A DNA stretch of 64,000 bases from assembly GCA_027886175.1 (NCBI GenBank), contig JAJNNQ010000006.1, positions 61,230,001 through 61,294,000 of the forward strand. The letters run 5' to 3'. Below the pieces are notes generated by a model. The model saw nothing but the letters and a program-made list of their open reading frames with translations. It had not been told where the DNA came from and did not search any database. The translations under genes were made by a program, and so were the position numbers. Position 1 is the stretch's first letter. Each line of letters begins with the position of its first letter. Positions 52,857-64,000 of this stretch are shown here, in pieces. Source of the stretch: Phylloscopus collybita (Eukaryota; Chordata; Aves; Passeriformes; Phylloscopidae).

Positions 52857-54714
52857 GTAAGTGCCATTCAGATCTTCTAAGGAGATGTTTTGCTTTCCTA
52901 TGTTTCACAAAATGCATGTTTGGAGAGGAGCTGGGCACTTCCTTGTGTAGTACATGGGGTTGGGTTGTTGGTTTTTTTTTTTTTTTCCACTTCAGTTTCC
53001 TCTGAGTTGGTATCTGAGCTGGCAGAAATATCTTCTCATTGCTTATCAGTTAAAGAGATTGCAACCAGGACTCGTTTAGGCTGCTCAAAAAAAAAAAAAA
53101 AAAACCACACACACAACAAAAAAACCCAAAAAACCCATTGCATGCTTGTGGATTTGCTCCTCCTAAATCCCAGTGGTATCTCCTGGCAGTTACTGCAGGT
53201 ACAAGAGTGGCAGCACTTTTTTTGGGGCGGGGGGGGGGAACTTTTTGAGCAGCTGCCGTGACAAATGACAGTGCAAGGAGGGAGCAGCAAGCCCGGCCAG
53301 CAGAGCAGGGTTTAAGCTGGGTTTAAGGCTCGGGAAAAACAAAACAAAACAAAACAACAACAAAAAAAGCTTAGGAACCTGCTGAAAGTTTGCTTCAACT
53401 CACATGGCTTGGGGAAAAGAGTGGTGGGGATGGAGTGGAGGATGCTCTGATGGGCTGAAGGAGCAGCTGCAGCCCTGGAGGGGCTCCGGGGTTGGGGAGA
53501 AGAACTGAAGGGCTTCTTCACCCGGCAATCTGCGTTCTGTCAGCAGTGACCAAGAGCTTCTCGTCATGTTCTCAGCACCCCCTGTGGAGCTGATGCTTTA
53601 GTCACGGCTTATTCATCCAGCTCAGCCAGGCACCGGCACGGGGAAACTTCTCAGCTTCCCGGGAATTGCTTTTCCTAAATAACTCCTGGAGCTGAACTTT
53701 TCCCCTCCGCCACGTGGGTGACAAGGACAGGGAGCCTGTCCCAGCCCAGGCTTGGCTGGAGAGCAGCACTTTGAGAGCTTCTCACAGCCCCAGCCTGTCC
53801 GGCCCCGCTGCTGTGAGTCAGGAGTTTATTCCCATTAACGCTGGGGAATGTGGAACGCTGCTCCCAGCTGCTGTGTCACCACCGGCAGCAGCTCCTGAGG
53901 GTCCAGGGCAACCTGCCCAAAGCCAGCTCTGCTGTTCAAATATTTTTTTAATTTTTTTTTTTTTCCTTCTCCCCCCCCCCCCCCCCCCGCCCTTCTCCTC
54001 ATATATCCGAAGTTTTTCTCCCTCTTTTTTTTTTTTGCTGGCACCGCAGCCTGTGAGTCACCAGCACCTTCTTGCCTGGGTGGGGGGAAGATGCTGGAGG
54101 GTGAGCAAGAGGTGCCCGAGTGCTGACATTGCTCAGCACCCCAAGCAGGGAAAGGAAGCTCAAATAACAAGCAGGATCTTCCTGCAACTCGTCAGCTTTT
54201 TATTATTATTATTATTTTTATTTTATTTATTTATTTTCATTTAATTGGGTTTGGTGTTGTTTTTTTTTTAGCTCAGCAACTGCTGGGTGTTTAATCTGTA
54301 GCACGGGAAGGGTTCCTGAGGAAATTTTGGGCGTCTGATAAAGAGCAGAGGGAACCTCGTGGGGCTGTGCCTTCGTGCAGTGCCAAGAGCACGGCCAGGC
54401 CACGGCACGGGATGGAGAGCAGGGCTCGTGTGCTTGGCAGGAACCCCAAAAAAAAAGCAGAGGTCCCTCTCGTTTGAGAGCAGCTGGTTGAAACCCAAGG
54501 GCTGACTGGTCCAGAAAAGGAGGAGTTTGATTAAAGCTGCTTGAATCCAGCAGGAGATCCAGCTCAGCACCCCAGAAGGGGGTTTATTTTCGTCCTTGTT
54601 GCTCATTTTTGGTGCTGATGTTGCTCCAGCGCCGGCGTTTTGTTTTCTTTGGGGGATGGGCTCCTAGCAGTGCTCGGCTGAAAGTTATCTGGGTGTTTTA
54701 GGAAAAGTGTTTTA

Positions 54715-54850
54715 GGAACACCTGGAATGTTCTGGGCCAGGCTGGACGGGGCTTGGAGTAACCTGGGATAGTGGGAGGTGTCCCTGCTCATGGCAGGGGG
54801 TGGAACGAGGTGATCCCTGAGGTCCCTTCCACCTCAAATCATTCCTTGTT
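54715..54850 (+). mobile_element. CR1 LINE terminal fragment
   Basis: Sense CR1 end: 'gggcttggagtaacctgg' to 'ccacctcaaatcattcc'. Confidence 0.85.
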
Positions 54851-54903
54851 TTTATATTTCTGTAAAATTTTCTGCTCAGTGCTGGCAGCCCAGGCGCAGA
54901 TCC

Positions 54904-55538
54904 TGTCACGAGATCCCTGCAGAACCTTGGGCAAAAGAGGTTTTTTCCCTGCAGGAAACCTCAAGCTTCAACCCTCTGGAGCACGTGCTTTATTGGTTGT
55001 GGGAAGGCAGCCTAACTGGGGAAGGGTCCAGGGATCCACTGCAAAGAGTCCAAGAGGGTCCAAGGGAAGGCAGCCTGACTGGGGAAGGGTCCAGGGATCC
55101 AGTGCAAAGTCCAAGAGGGTCCAAGGGAAGGCGCGCAAAGAGGCCGAGTTCCCTGTTACATTCCATTTTAACCCTTTCTATCGTGAATATTCTAATGAGC
55201 ATTAACCAATCACCTCAAGATACAAAACCTACAGAATCTACATACAGCCTATGGGAACTACAGCATTACAATACTACTCTACATACCAAAACCTGTGAAA
55301 CCCACCTTATCCCTGATACCTGAGAAGGTCCAACCTTTTATTCATCCTTTTGTCCTGGCAGGGGTGTCACTGACCCACCCAGCCAAGCCCTTTTCAGCTG
55401 TCTAATCACCTTCTTCCTGTCCATGCTTACAGTTCAAACTTTGCTTTTAATTCTATTCCTCTTGTGGGTTTCATAGCTTTAGAATCTTTTACTATTAAAT
55501 TATCTCTGCAAGGCCTAGCTACTTCATCCTCCCCAACA
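54904..55538 (-). mobile_element. Probable solo LTR, minus orientation
   Basis: On minus it would run TGTTGGGG...TCGTGACA with an AATAAAGCACGTGC poly(A) region near 54980-54995, about 85 bp before the end. It holds a direct repeat of about 62 bp ('gaaggcagcctaactgggg' at about 55004 and 'gaaggcagcctgactgggg' at about 55067), of the sort seen in LTR enhancers. No clean target duplication was found (agatcc / cataat), so the edges are approximate. Confidence 0.55.
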
Positions 55539-56589
55539 CATAATTACAGAAATGCCAGGTAGGAAAAGGCGCCGTGTAAGAAAGAACCAAGTGCCAACGT
55601 CGCCTCATCCAGTTTCCTGTGTCTAAACTGAGCCTAGCAGCTTTCACCCCTGTCACCGAGTGCCTCATTTTCCTGTGTCTGCATTTCTGATGCCTTCATT
55701 TAAGAGCTGCCCTGATTCTTGAGCAGAAACGTGTAGAGTCTCCTCACTTAAACCGTGAGAAGCCCAGGACCTGTTCTATTTGGCGGATCCAGGTTTAAAC
55801 TCCCAGCTCCGGCGCAAACAGGCAGATTTTGTGCTTTTAACCTTATGAAAGAAACCTGTTTGAGGTTTTTTTTTTCTGCTTCACCTGCAGGAGAAAAAAC
55901 CTCAAACAGCTTCGGTTGGGCTGTGAAACAAACGTTGCAAGAAGGACATTGTGTGGGGGTGTGTGCGTGCGAGCGCAGAACGGTTTTCCCAGCAGTTCCC
56001 TTTTTTTTTTCCCTTCCTTTCTCCACTCAAACCAAACTCAGTTTCAAAATTCCTGGGCACAGCAAAAAGGAAACAAGGGGAGCAAGAAAAATAATCCTCC
56101 CTAGGGGTGGGTGGTTCTCAACCCTGTTTCTCAACAGGGCTTTGCAAAGGAACGTCCCCCCCCCCCCCCCCAAGAGCGCCGCGTTTCGGCTTTTCCCGCC
56201 AAAATTTATTGCCAGCGAAACGGGAAAAAAAAAAAAAATAAAATATTGGATTTCTCCTTTATCAGGCCACGCAGCTCTGTGAGGAGGAAATCCATCATTC
56301 TTTGGGAGTGTGATAGTGGGTGAGAATTGGGAAGAAAAGAAGGGAGTGGGGAGGCAGCAGCAGGGACAGGCAGAGAAGGCCCCGGGACGTTAATGGAGCG
56401 TGGTGCAAACCACAAAGGATGTGGCCCTGGTCCTCCTCGCTGAAGGAATCAGGCTGGAACCTCTGAAATTCCACGTTCCAAGGAGACTTTTCGGGATGGG
56501 GCGTCAAAAATGAGGAATTTTTTTGTCATTTTTATTTTAATTTTTTAAAGTTTTTTAAAAATTATAATCATAAATTTCCATTGTAAGCA

Positions 56590-57140
56590 TCAATTAAATT
56601 TTATCATGGATTTTTATCATTTCTCACGTAATAATTTCTCATTTAATGATTTCTCATTTAATAATTTTTCATTTAATGATTTCTCATTTAATGATTTCTC
56701 AATAATTTCTCATTTTATAATTTCTAACCTTATGATTTCTCATTTTATAATTTCTCATTTAATAATTTCTCATTTTAGAATTTTTCATTTAATAATTTCT
56801 CATTTTATGATTTCTCAATAATTTCTCATTTTCTGATTTCTCAGTTTAGAATTTCTTATTTAATAATTTCTCATTTTAGAATTTTTAATTTTATGATTTC
56901 TCATTTTATAATTTCTCATTTAATAATTTCTCATTTAATGATTTCTCATTTTAGAATTTCTCATTTAATGATTTCTCATTTTATAATTTCTCATTTCATA
57001 ATGTCTCATTTAATGATTTCTCAATAATTTTTCATTTAATAATTTCTCATTTAATAATTTTTCATTTAATGATTTCTCATTTAATAATTTCTCATTTAAT
57101 AATTTCTCATTTTAGAATTTCTCATTTTACGGTTTCTTAA
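56590..57140. repeat. AT-rich ~14-bp minisatellite (ATTTCTCATTTAAT)n
   Basis: About 550 bp of units ending in aat, atg, ata or aga ('aatttctcattt' core) within RUNX intron 1. A short plus-strand Phe/Ser/Ile open frame is an artefact. Confidence 0.95.
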
Positions 57141-57589
57141 GCTCGTGACCTTGTAAAAATTTAAAATTTAAAATTTTGCCTGCGAAAGAAAAACAGAACT
57201 AATCTTTTGATGCAGCTCAGAACAGCACCAAGCGTAACATTTTCCACTTTTCCCTCCTTTTTTTTTTTTTTTTTTGCTGCAAGGTCTGATTCTTTAGACC
57301 TGCAAAGAAGTTTACTCCTGGTTTTACCTTTGTGATTTTTCTTTCTTAATTAATCATGGCTGTGGTCCAACATTTTGATGGTTTGTCCTCAGTTGAGAAT
57401 GAACACCAGCACAGCAATTTTATAATGTGGAAAACCAGAAAAACACACCGTGGGTCATTTCTTGTGAGTCCTGCAGTGCCAAGGAGCACCCAGGCATTGA
57501 GGGATTCTTGCAAAATAAAAGTGTGGTGAGTCCAAGGAAGGGCAGTGAAGCTGGGAAGGGTTTGGAAAACCCAACCTGGGAGGAGCAGA

Positions 57590-58175
57590 TGAATTTGGGG
57601 AGCTGAGCCTGGAGCAAAGGAGGCTGAGGGGGGCCCTGGTGGCTCTGCACAGCTCCCTGCCAGGAGGGGCAGGGAAAGGAGGAGAGGAAATGGCCTCAAA
57701 TTGCACCAGGGCAGGCTCAGCTTGGAGATTGGGAAAGGAAATTTCCCTGGCAGAGTGGTCAGGCCTTGGGATGAGCTGCCCAGGGAGGTTTGGAGTCCCT
57801 GGAATTGTCCCAGAGCAGTCTGGATGTGGCCCTTGGGGACAGGGTTTGGCTGCTGCTGGTGCTGCTGGGGTGGCACTGGGTGACCCTGAGGGGCTCTTCC
57901 CACCTCGGTGATCCCATGGAATAAAAGCCAAAGGCTCCTGCACACCCACCAAACATTCAGGGGCCACAACTCACAATTCATCTGCTCCCAGGCTGGACAC
58001 CTTGAGGGCTGTGAGGAGTCTCCAGGATGGTCCCTCCCATCCAAAGGTCAGGTTCCTGCAAAGCCAAAGGGATGAGCTGGAGTTGAGGTGAGCTTTAGAG
58101 TGACAGTCTGGGTGTGGCCCTTGGGGACAGGGTTTGGCTGATGCTGCTGCTGCTGGGGTGGCACTGGGTGATCCT
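57590..58175 (+). repeat. Segmental duplication, copy A (CR1 tail plus unique flank)
   Basis: A sense CR1 tail (57590-57915) is followed by about 260 bp of non-CR1 DNA ('aataaaagccaaaggctcc', 'ttgagggctgtgaggagtc') and a second CR1 scrap. The whole block recurs at 62790-63375 with few changes, so it is a duplication of one locus about 5.2 kb apart within the intron. Confidence 0.88.
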
Positions 58176-58389
58176 GGAGGTCTTGAGATGATTTTGCTGC
58201 TGGCACCTGCTCTGAAGGTGCTCCTTGCCTGGATTCAGGGACACCTGCTCCTGAGCACTCTGCTTCTCACTGAAAATTGGCAGCTCTGACTTTCCTTGTG
58301 CTGGGATTCCCGTTGGAAAAGTCCTGGAGTCCGTGGTGCTGGGTGGGAGTGGAGGCTGAGGTGATCAGGAGCTCCAGAATTGTGGATTC

Positions 58390-58515
58390 CTCATCCCTGG
58401 CAGTGCCCCAGGCCAGGCTGGACACTGGGGCTTGGAACAGCCTGGGACAGTGGGAGGTGTCCCTGTTGATGGCTGGGATGATTTTTCAGGTCCCTCCAGC
58501 CCAAACCAGTCTGGG
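58390..58515 (+). mobile_element. CR1 LINE terminal fragment
   Basis: 'cctggcagtgccccaggcc' to 'ccctccagcccaaaccag'; sense CR1 end. Confidence 0.85.
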
Positions 58516-59695
58516 TTTCTCTTTATCCAGCAGCATCAATTCCCTTGTCACAGCGCAGAGAGAATTTTTCTCAAGCCTTTCTCAGGCTCAAAGAGTTAAT
58601 TTGTGTCAGCATTACAAACCACTGGCTGCGGCCTGCAAATAGGAAATTGAACTAAAGCTCATAAAAACCTTGGCTTACAAGGAGAAAAAAAAAAAAACAA
58701 CCTTGCACAACGTCTGACTTACACAGCCTCAGCTCTTTTTTTTTTTTTTTTCTTTCATTTCACTTGAGTAAACGTTGCGAGGCCTGAGAGCAGGAAGTAA
58801 AAAAAAAAAGTCTGACAAGAGCTGAACACGCTGCTCTGGTGAGATCAAGAGATTTTTATCCTGCGCCAAAAAATATTTCACTGAGCCTTTGGGCAGCCAG
58901 GCTCAGCCCAGGGATGTGTTGTGCTGAGTCTGAAAAGGATTTAGGTTCTGTCTGGCCTGCACATCCCTCAGATTGTTTTGCCTTTGCCCCTTTCCTCACT
59001 TGGCCATGAATTAATTAGAGGTTTTGGGGTGTTTTTTTACCCATGAGGGACAAACTGCAGCTCTGAGGTGGCTCTCTGGTGGAAAATGAAAGTATCTCCC
59101 CCACGCTGCCAGGGGATGCAGTAAAAATAGAAAATACACTGCCTTTTTTCTTTTTTTTTTTTTTTTTTTCTTTTGTGACCAGAAGTTAATCAAGATTTAG
59201 TTTGGCTGCTGAGGCGTGATCCCAAAATAACAGGGATTATCTAATGCACAGCAAGTTGGTGGAAGTAATTTTGGAAATTTGACTTCAGAATAAAGAATGG
59301 GTTCCTCGGTCATGCCATTGTTTGAGAGGGGAAAGTCTCAAACCAAGAGTGGCAAGGAAATTTCTGCTTGTTGGGTTTAGGAACACTGGGTTTGAAAAGC
59401 TAGGGAGGAACAGCCCTGAGGAAAAAGCAGATTTCTCTGTCAGTTATCCCAAAACCAGGAGGAATATCTGACTTGGACATCCTGCCACGTGCAAATGGCA
59501 CCTGCTGGGTTCCAGAGGTTTCTGCTGCACATCCAAAGGGATTCCCAAGAGAGCCAGGCAGGAATGGGAATGGAGAGCAAGGCTGAAAGGCAGAGTGGGC
59601 ATTAAACTGCACCCAGTGGCATTAAACTGCCATAAAACACTGAATCCAAGGCTTCAGCAGAACCCTAAAAACTCCTGGATTTGTCCATCCATCCA
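58516..59695. other. Unique intronic DNA
   Basis: No transposon recognised; poly-A and poly-T runs at about 58685-58697, 58739-58752 and 59150-59170. An 'gcaggaagtaaaaa' ETS-type word lies near 58790. A faint antisense CR1 end is at 59695-59750. Confidence 0.4.
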
Positions 59696-59779
59696 GAGTA
59701 TCATGGAAGTGGTTAGGTTGGGAAAGCCCTTTAAGTATCATCGATTCTTAAACTAGTTTCTTAGTAAGTACCAGCCAAG

Positions 59780-59980
59780 TTGAGGGGAAAAAAACCAATA
59801 AAAAAACCAACAAAAACCAAACAAAAACCCCAAAACTAACAAACAGAACAACAAAATAAACCCACCAACCCCCCCCCCAAACAAACAAACAGAACAACAA
59901 AATAAACCCACAAAAAAAAAAACCCCAAACACACACACACAAAAAAAACCCAAAAAACCAACAACAAAAAACCCCAACTT
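59780..59980. repeat. A/C-only low-complexity tract
   Basis: Runs of AAACAAAACC type. Minus-strand Phe/Gly/Val/Cys open frames across it are artefacts. Confidence 0.93.
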
Positions 59981-60402
59981 TGTAAAGGTTAAGTTCTCCC
60001 TTTGCCTCTCCCTGCCCTGTTTCAGAGCCCAAACCAAACCCTGCTAAAGCTGGGGAGGAAAGATCCCCTGGAAGCAGCTCTGTCATCTGCCAGGTGATTT
60101 GTGGCTTCCTCCAGGACATCTGGGATTGGCCATGGAGAGAGTCAGGCCAGGGGCTGGGTGACTCACTGGGCATCCAGAGGAGGAGAAAACATCGCCCTCC
60201 CTCATTTCTTCTGCTCTGGAGAGGCTGGGTGATGTTTGCATAAACTCCTGTTTTATTTGAAAATTCACCTTTTGCTGGTGACCAGAGCTGGTTTTATCTA
60301 CCAGCTTCTGCTCTGGAGGTCTGGGCAATACTGGATTCCCTCTGTCATTCGTGGTTGGTGACATGCAGATGGCATTCCTCTACAGACTCCTCTTCCCCAT
60401 CC

Positions 60403-60655
60403 AGCTCTGGGGGTCTGTATGAGTCAGATGGAATAGAATTCATATCTGGAAGATGCACTCAAGTTCAGGTTTCATTAACAAAATCTTAAACTAAAAGAGA
60501 GAGGTTTAGGTTAAATATCAGGGGGAAATCCTTAGGATGAAATTCCTGGAGAAGCTGTGGCTGCCCCTTGAAGCAGCCTTAGGAAGGCTGACCTGAAACA
60601 GAGACTGGACAGAGCTAGGGAATAAAGTAGATATTTATTAAAAGGCTTCCTCTTC
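60403..60655 (+). repeat. Duplicated block, copy A (CR1-like plus LTR-like edge)
   Basis: 'ctctgggggtctgtatgag' through 'aaaagagagaggtttaggtt' and 'tggagaagctgtggctgcc', then 'aacagagactggacagagc' and 'gggaataaagtagatattt'. It recurs at 63577-63805. The last part, with TTTAATAAATATC on minus, may be the start of a minus-strand LTR. Confidence 0.85.
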
Positions 60656-61060
60656 CCATGTTCCATGCTTTTCTGAGACCTGGAGGAGTGGGATTTTTAT
60701 CTAGAGTCACGTTGTGTGGTGCTGCTTGGCCTTCTGAACCTTGCCAGAACCACCTCCAACTAAGAGCTTACAGCTCAAATGAAAGCAAAACCTTTCTCCC
60801 ATACCTTCAGTCCAGCTCTGAACCTGCAGAGCTGGGGCTGACCTGTCCCAAAACTCTCTGGATTTGAAAGACAGCTGGGAAAGAAATAGAGTAGGAAGCC
60901 CAAGTGGTGCGGTGGCAGCTGCTCTCTGAAAGGCAGCAGTGAGCTGGGTGGGGTGGTGGCACCAGTGGAGGTGACAGCAGAGGTGGGGCTTGAGGCATCA
61001 GAGCATCCTGGCAATGGAAGGAGGCAGATTATGCAGAATCCCAATGTCATTCCCAAAATA
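60656..61060. other. Unique intronic DNA
   Basis: No gene or repeat family recognised. Confidence 0.4.
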
Positions 61061-61064
61061 AATG

Positions 61065-61315
61065 GGGTTTTGGGTTTTTTTGTGGTTTTTTTTTTGGTGG
61101 TTTTTTTTTTTTTTTTGGGTTTTTTTTGTGTGTTTTGTTTTTGTTTTTTTGTTTGTTTTTTTGTTTTTTGTTTTTTGATTTGGTTTTTTGTTTGGTTTGG
61201 TTTTTTGTGGGTTTTTTTTTGTTGTTTGTTTGTTTGTTGGTTGGTTTGGTTTTGGTTTTTTGGTTGGTTGGTTGGTTGGTTGGTTGGTTTTTTGGGTTTG
61301 CGGTTTTTTTTTTTC
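61065..61315. repeat. G/T-only low-complexity tract
   Basis: GTTT, GGTTTTTT and (GGTT)n runs over about 250 bp, including about six GGTT units near 61262-61290. Phe/Val/Trp/Gly open frames are artefacts. Confidence 0.93.
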
Positions 61316-62255
61316 ACTGAGGTCCCAGCCAAAGCCTGGCTTTACAATCAATTTAAGTTTAATAATAAAACTGTTCTAGTCCGGTAAACCTAATTTGAGC
61401 CCACACCATCAAATTTTCTGTAAAGATTTATTCAAAATATTGAAATAGGAGAAAGAAAAGGGCTTAGAAGGGACTGAGTGTGAAGCAGGGAAGGAGGGAG
61501 TGAGGGCAGCTCTACCTGGGAGAGTTTCCAGTTCATCCTTGATGCTGTCTGGAGGATTCCCCATTTCTGCCACGAGTGAGACTCTGTCAAACTGAGCAGT
61601 TTCACTTCGTGAAGATCAGCGAGAACACTTTCTCTGGCTTTGATCAATCTGGGAATTCCTGTTTCCAACCTGTGGCTTTTGTTTCGAGTTTCTGATTTCA
61701 GTGAACCCCAAAGCAGTCCGAGATGGGCTTGGGGGTTTTTAGTTTTGCCTCAGGAAGGTTTTGTCTCGCAGGATGTTTTCTGTCATCTGCTTCCCATGCT
61801 GAAGCCGTGATTTTGAAAGCCCAGGAGCTGCCTTTGGGTTGGGTTTTGCCTGCAGGTTGAAAGGTTTATGTCTTACAAATCTTTCTGAGGAAGCTCTGGA
61901 AGGAGAGCTGGAAGCCGTGGGGTTTTATGAGCTCTGCTATAAACATTTCAAGCTGCTGCACTTCGGGCAGGCCCTGCCACCCTCATCAAATCAGCAGCTC
62001 AGAAGCTGTCAGCCTGCCCCTTCCCAAAAGTGGCTTTTTGTGGTGTTTAAAAGGGAAAGGAGGGTTTGGGGAAATCCCTGGCAGGTTCAGGGTGAAGCAC
62101 AGCCTGGGTGTCCTTTGTGACAAATGTCTGGGACCTTCAAAGCCCCAGCAGCACCCACAGCTCTCAGAAGTTCATTTTTATTTTTTTTTTTTTTCACGTG
62201 GTTTTATGGGGTTCACCTCTGCTGGGACAGCCAGAGTTGGGCTCAGAGATCCACA
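61316..62255. other. Unique intronic DNA
   Basis: No transposon recognised. A poly-T run is at about 62170-62185. Confidence 0.4.
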
Positions 62256-62460
62256 GGATCCTGGGATTACCAAGGTGGGAAGAGATCTTCAGGATCATCC
62301 ACTCCCACCATCAACAGCACCAGCACCAGCCCAAACCACGGCCCCAAGGGCCACATCCAGACTCCTCCTGAGCACTCCCAGAGAATTCCCAGCCTCTGTC
62401 AGGGGGTTGTGCAGAGCTGGGAGGTCACCCTTGAGCCTCCTCTTCTCCACACTGACCAGC
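62256..62460 (-). mobile_element. CR1 LINE 3' fragment
   Basis: Antisense CR1: 'gggattaccaaggtgggaag', 'gatcttcaggatcatccac', and 'cacatccagactcctcctg'. Confidence 0.85.
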
Positions 62461-62789
62461 TGATGGCCACTTTGTCCCTGTCTGGGGAGATCCAGGATTT
62501 TATCCTAAGAATTGGCTCTAGGAAAAATTTTCTTTGCCCATAGGAAGGGGAAGTGTGGCTGCAGGAATGTGTTTAAAGCAGTGCTGCCTTAAATCTGCCC
62601 TGGCTGTGTAAAGTCAGTAGTGAAAGCCCTGGGGTTCATCCCCTGCCCTCACTCAGCACCACAGCTCCTCCTGACATCTGCCAGGGGGGGCTGGATGGGG
62701 CTCCCCTCACCTTCAAAAGGACATTGAGGGGCTGGAGAGTGACCTGAGATGGGGAAAAGGGGCTGGAAAACACATCCTGGGAGGAGCTG

Positions 62790-63375
62790 GGAAGGGGCTG
62801 AGCCTGGAGAAAAGGAGGCTCAGGGGGGACCTCACTGCTCTGCACAACTCCCTGCCAGGAGGGGCAGGGAAAGGAGGAGAGGAAATGGCCTCAAATGGCA
62901 CCAGGGCAGGCTCAGCTTGGAGATTGGGAAAGGAAATTTCCCTGGCAGAGTGGTCAGGCCTTGGGATGAGCTGCCCAGGGAGGTTTAGAGTCCCTGGAAT
63001 TGTCCCAGAGGAGTCTGGAGGTGGCCCTTGGGGACAGGGTTTGGCTGCTGCTGGTGCTGCTGGGGTGGCACTGGGTGACCCTGAGGGGCTCTTCCCACCT
63101 CGGTGATCCCATGGAATAAAAGCCAAAGGCTCCTGCACACCCACCAAACATTCAGGGGCCACAACTCACAATTCATCTGCTCCCAGGCTGGACACCTTGA
63201 GGGCTGTGAGGAGTCTCCAGGATGGTCCCTCCCATCCAAAGGTCAGGTTCCTGCAAAGCCAAAGGGATGAGCTGGAGTTGAGGTGAGCTTTAGAGTGACA
63301 GTCTGGGTGTGGCCCTTGGGGACAGGGTTTGGCTGATGCTGCTGCTGCTGGGGTGGCACTGGGTGATCCTGAGGG
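62790..63375 (+). repeat. Segmental duplication, copy B
   Basis: Near-identical counterpart of 57590-58175. A third CR1 terminal piece continues to about 63415 ('gataattccaggattctg'). Confidence 0.88.
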
Positions 63376-63576
63376 GCTCTTCCCACCCTTGATAATTCCA
63401 GGATTCTGTGACAGACCAGGGAAGCCTCCAGTGCACATCAGCCAGAGGGGCCCCAGATCTGGGAGCAGGGCTCCACCCACTTCGTGGGAAGGGCTTTGCA
63501 TTTCAGATTTCAGTTACCAGATGATATCAGAGTTCTATAAAACACTTCTGGTTTTCAGGACCTCCATGTAAATGAG

Positions 63577-64000
63577 CTCTGGGGGTCTGTATGAGTCAGA
63601 TGGAATAGAATTCATATCTGGAAGATGCACTCAAGTTCAGGTTTCATTAACAAAATTTTAAACTAAAAGAGAGAGGTTTAGGTTAAATATCAGGGGGAAA
63701 TTCTTAGGATGAAATTCCTGGAGAAGCTGTGGCTGCCCCTTGATGCCTGAAACAGAGACTGTACAGAACTAGGGAATAAAGTAGATATTTTTTAAAAGGC
63801 TTCCAGGACCCACCCTGGAGTCTGACCAAGGAGACTTCCAGGACCCACCTGGAGTCTTACAGGAGCCTGACCAAGGCTGCACCCAGGGTGAGTTAGGAAT
63901 GGCCACACAAAATGGCTCCTTGATCACAAGACTTTACATTTTTATCAGTTTTGGTCCGTTGGCACATTGGGGTTTAATTGTCCAGTTCCAGCTGCAGGTT
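63577..64000 (-). mobile_element. Duplicated block, copy B, running into a probable LTR
   Basis: 63577-63805 repeats 60403-60655. Beyond 63750 the sequence ('gggaataaagtagatattt', 'ccaggacccacctggagtc', 'atggccacacaaaatggctc') looks like a minus-strand LTR that continues past the window edge. No boundary is visible. Confidence 0.5.

Larger units (their letters stand above)
52857..64000 (+). other. RUNX3: Start of RUNX intron 1 (P1-P2 intron)
   Basis: It begins with a consensus donor (G|GTAAGTG). The next exon and the P2 promoter are not in the window, as expected for the long intron that separates the two RUNX promoters. It holds CR1 tails, an LTR, minisatellites and unique DNA. The unique stretches at about 53.3-54.7, 55.54-56.5 and 58.5-60.4 kb are where enhancers could lie. 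Poly-A, poly-C and poly-T runs (53088-53105, 53970-53990, 56157-56172) are scattered through it. Confidence 0.75.

Noticed and set aside
53714..54244. 176-codon frame in RUNX intron 1
   Set aside because: Includes poly-Pro/poly-Phe read from C and T homopolymers; no splice sites of note.

Overview
The window is vertebrate nuclear DNA from a bird, most likely a songbird (inference). It holds dozens of 5'-truncated CR1 retrotransposon tails with the avian consensus, avian-type endogenous retrovirus LTRs (one element with a tRNA-Trp primer-binding site), and many GC-rich minisatellites of the kind common on bird microchromosomes. There is no bacterial-style gene density. Most long open frames are repeats that lack stop codons in every frame.

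Layout. 1-18.5 kb: gene-free, with CR1 fragments, a 1.7-kb 15-bp minisatellite, an inverted duplication at 5.1-6.6 kb and a small direct duplication at 10.8/12.3 kb. 18.573-37.470 kb: a three-unit tandem segmental duplication with an ancestral unit of about 4.8 kb. Each unit carries a CAG/CTG tract, a CR1 tail, a CpG-rich block, a TATA-type promoter, one long open frame (490, 501 and 473 codons) and a purine-rich 3' region with two AATAAA signals. Unit 2 has gained three LTR insertions; unit 3 has gained a shortened provirus with another LTR nested inside it. 37.5-52.3 kb: gene-free, with a decamer minisatellite, a six-copy 176-bp tandem repeat, a BamHI-site-rich minisatellite and two weak candidate exons. 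52.3-64 kb: the distal (P1) promoter, first exon and start of the first intron of a RUNX transcription factor gene on the plus strand, most likely RUNX3. The exon is recognised from its N-terminal peptide, its splice donor at the family position, and tandem RUNX sites in the leader.

The main candidate for something undescribed is the tandem gene family. The predicted protein has an acidic, Trp/Glu-repeat N-terminal half, a Pro/Ala/Ser linker, a second acidic Trp block and a short Arg-rich tail. I recognise no known family. Hand comparison of copies 1 and 2 gives an excess of amino-acid-changing differences in the N-terminal half, but mostly silent differences in the second Trp block. A strong splice donor upstream of the ATG and a strong branch point plus acceptor at codon 279 are kept in all three copies. 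The long open frame may therefore be one form of the gene, and a spliced form may encode only the C-terminal ~211 residues. The array lies about 15 kb upstream of the RUNX P1 promoter, in what would be the intergenic region upstream of RUNX3.
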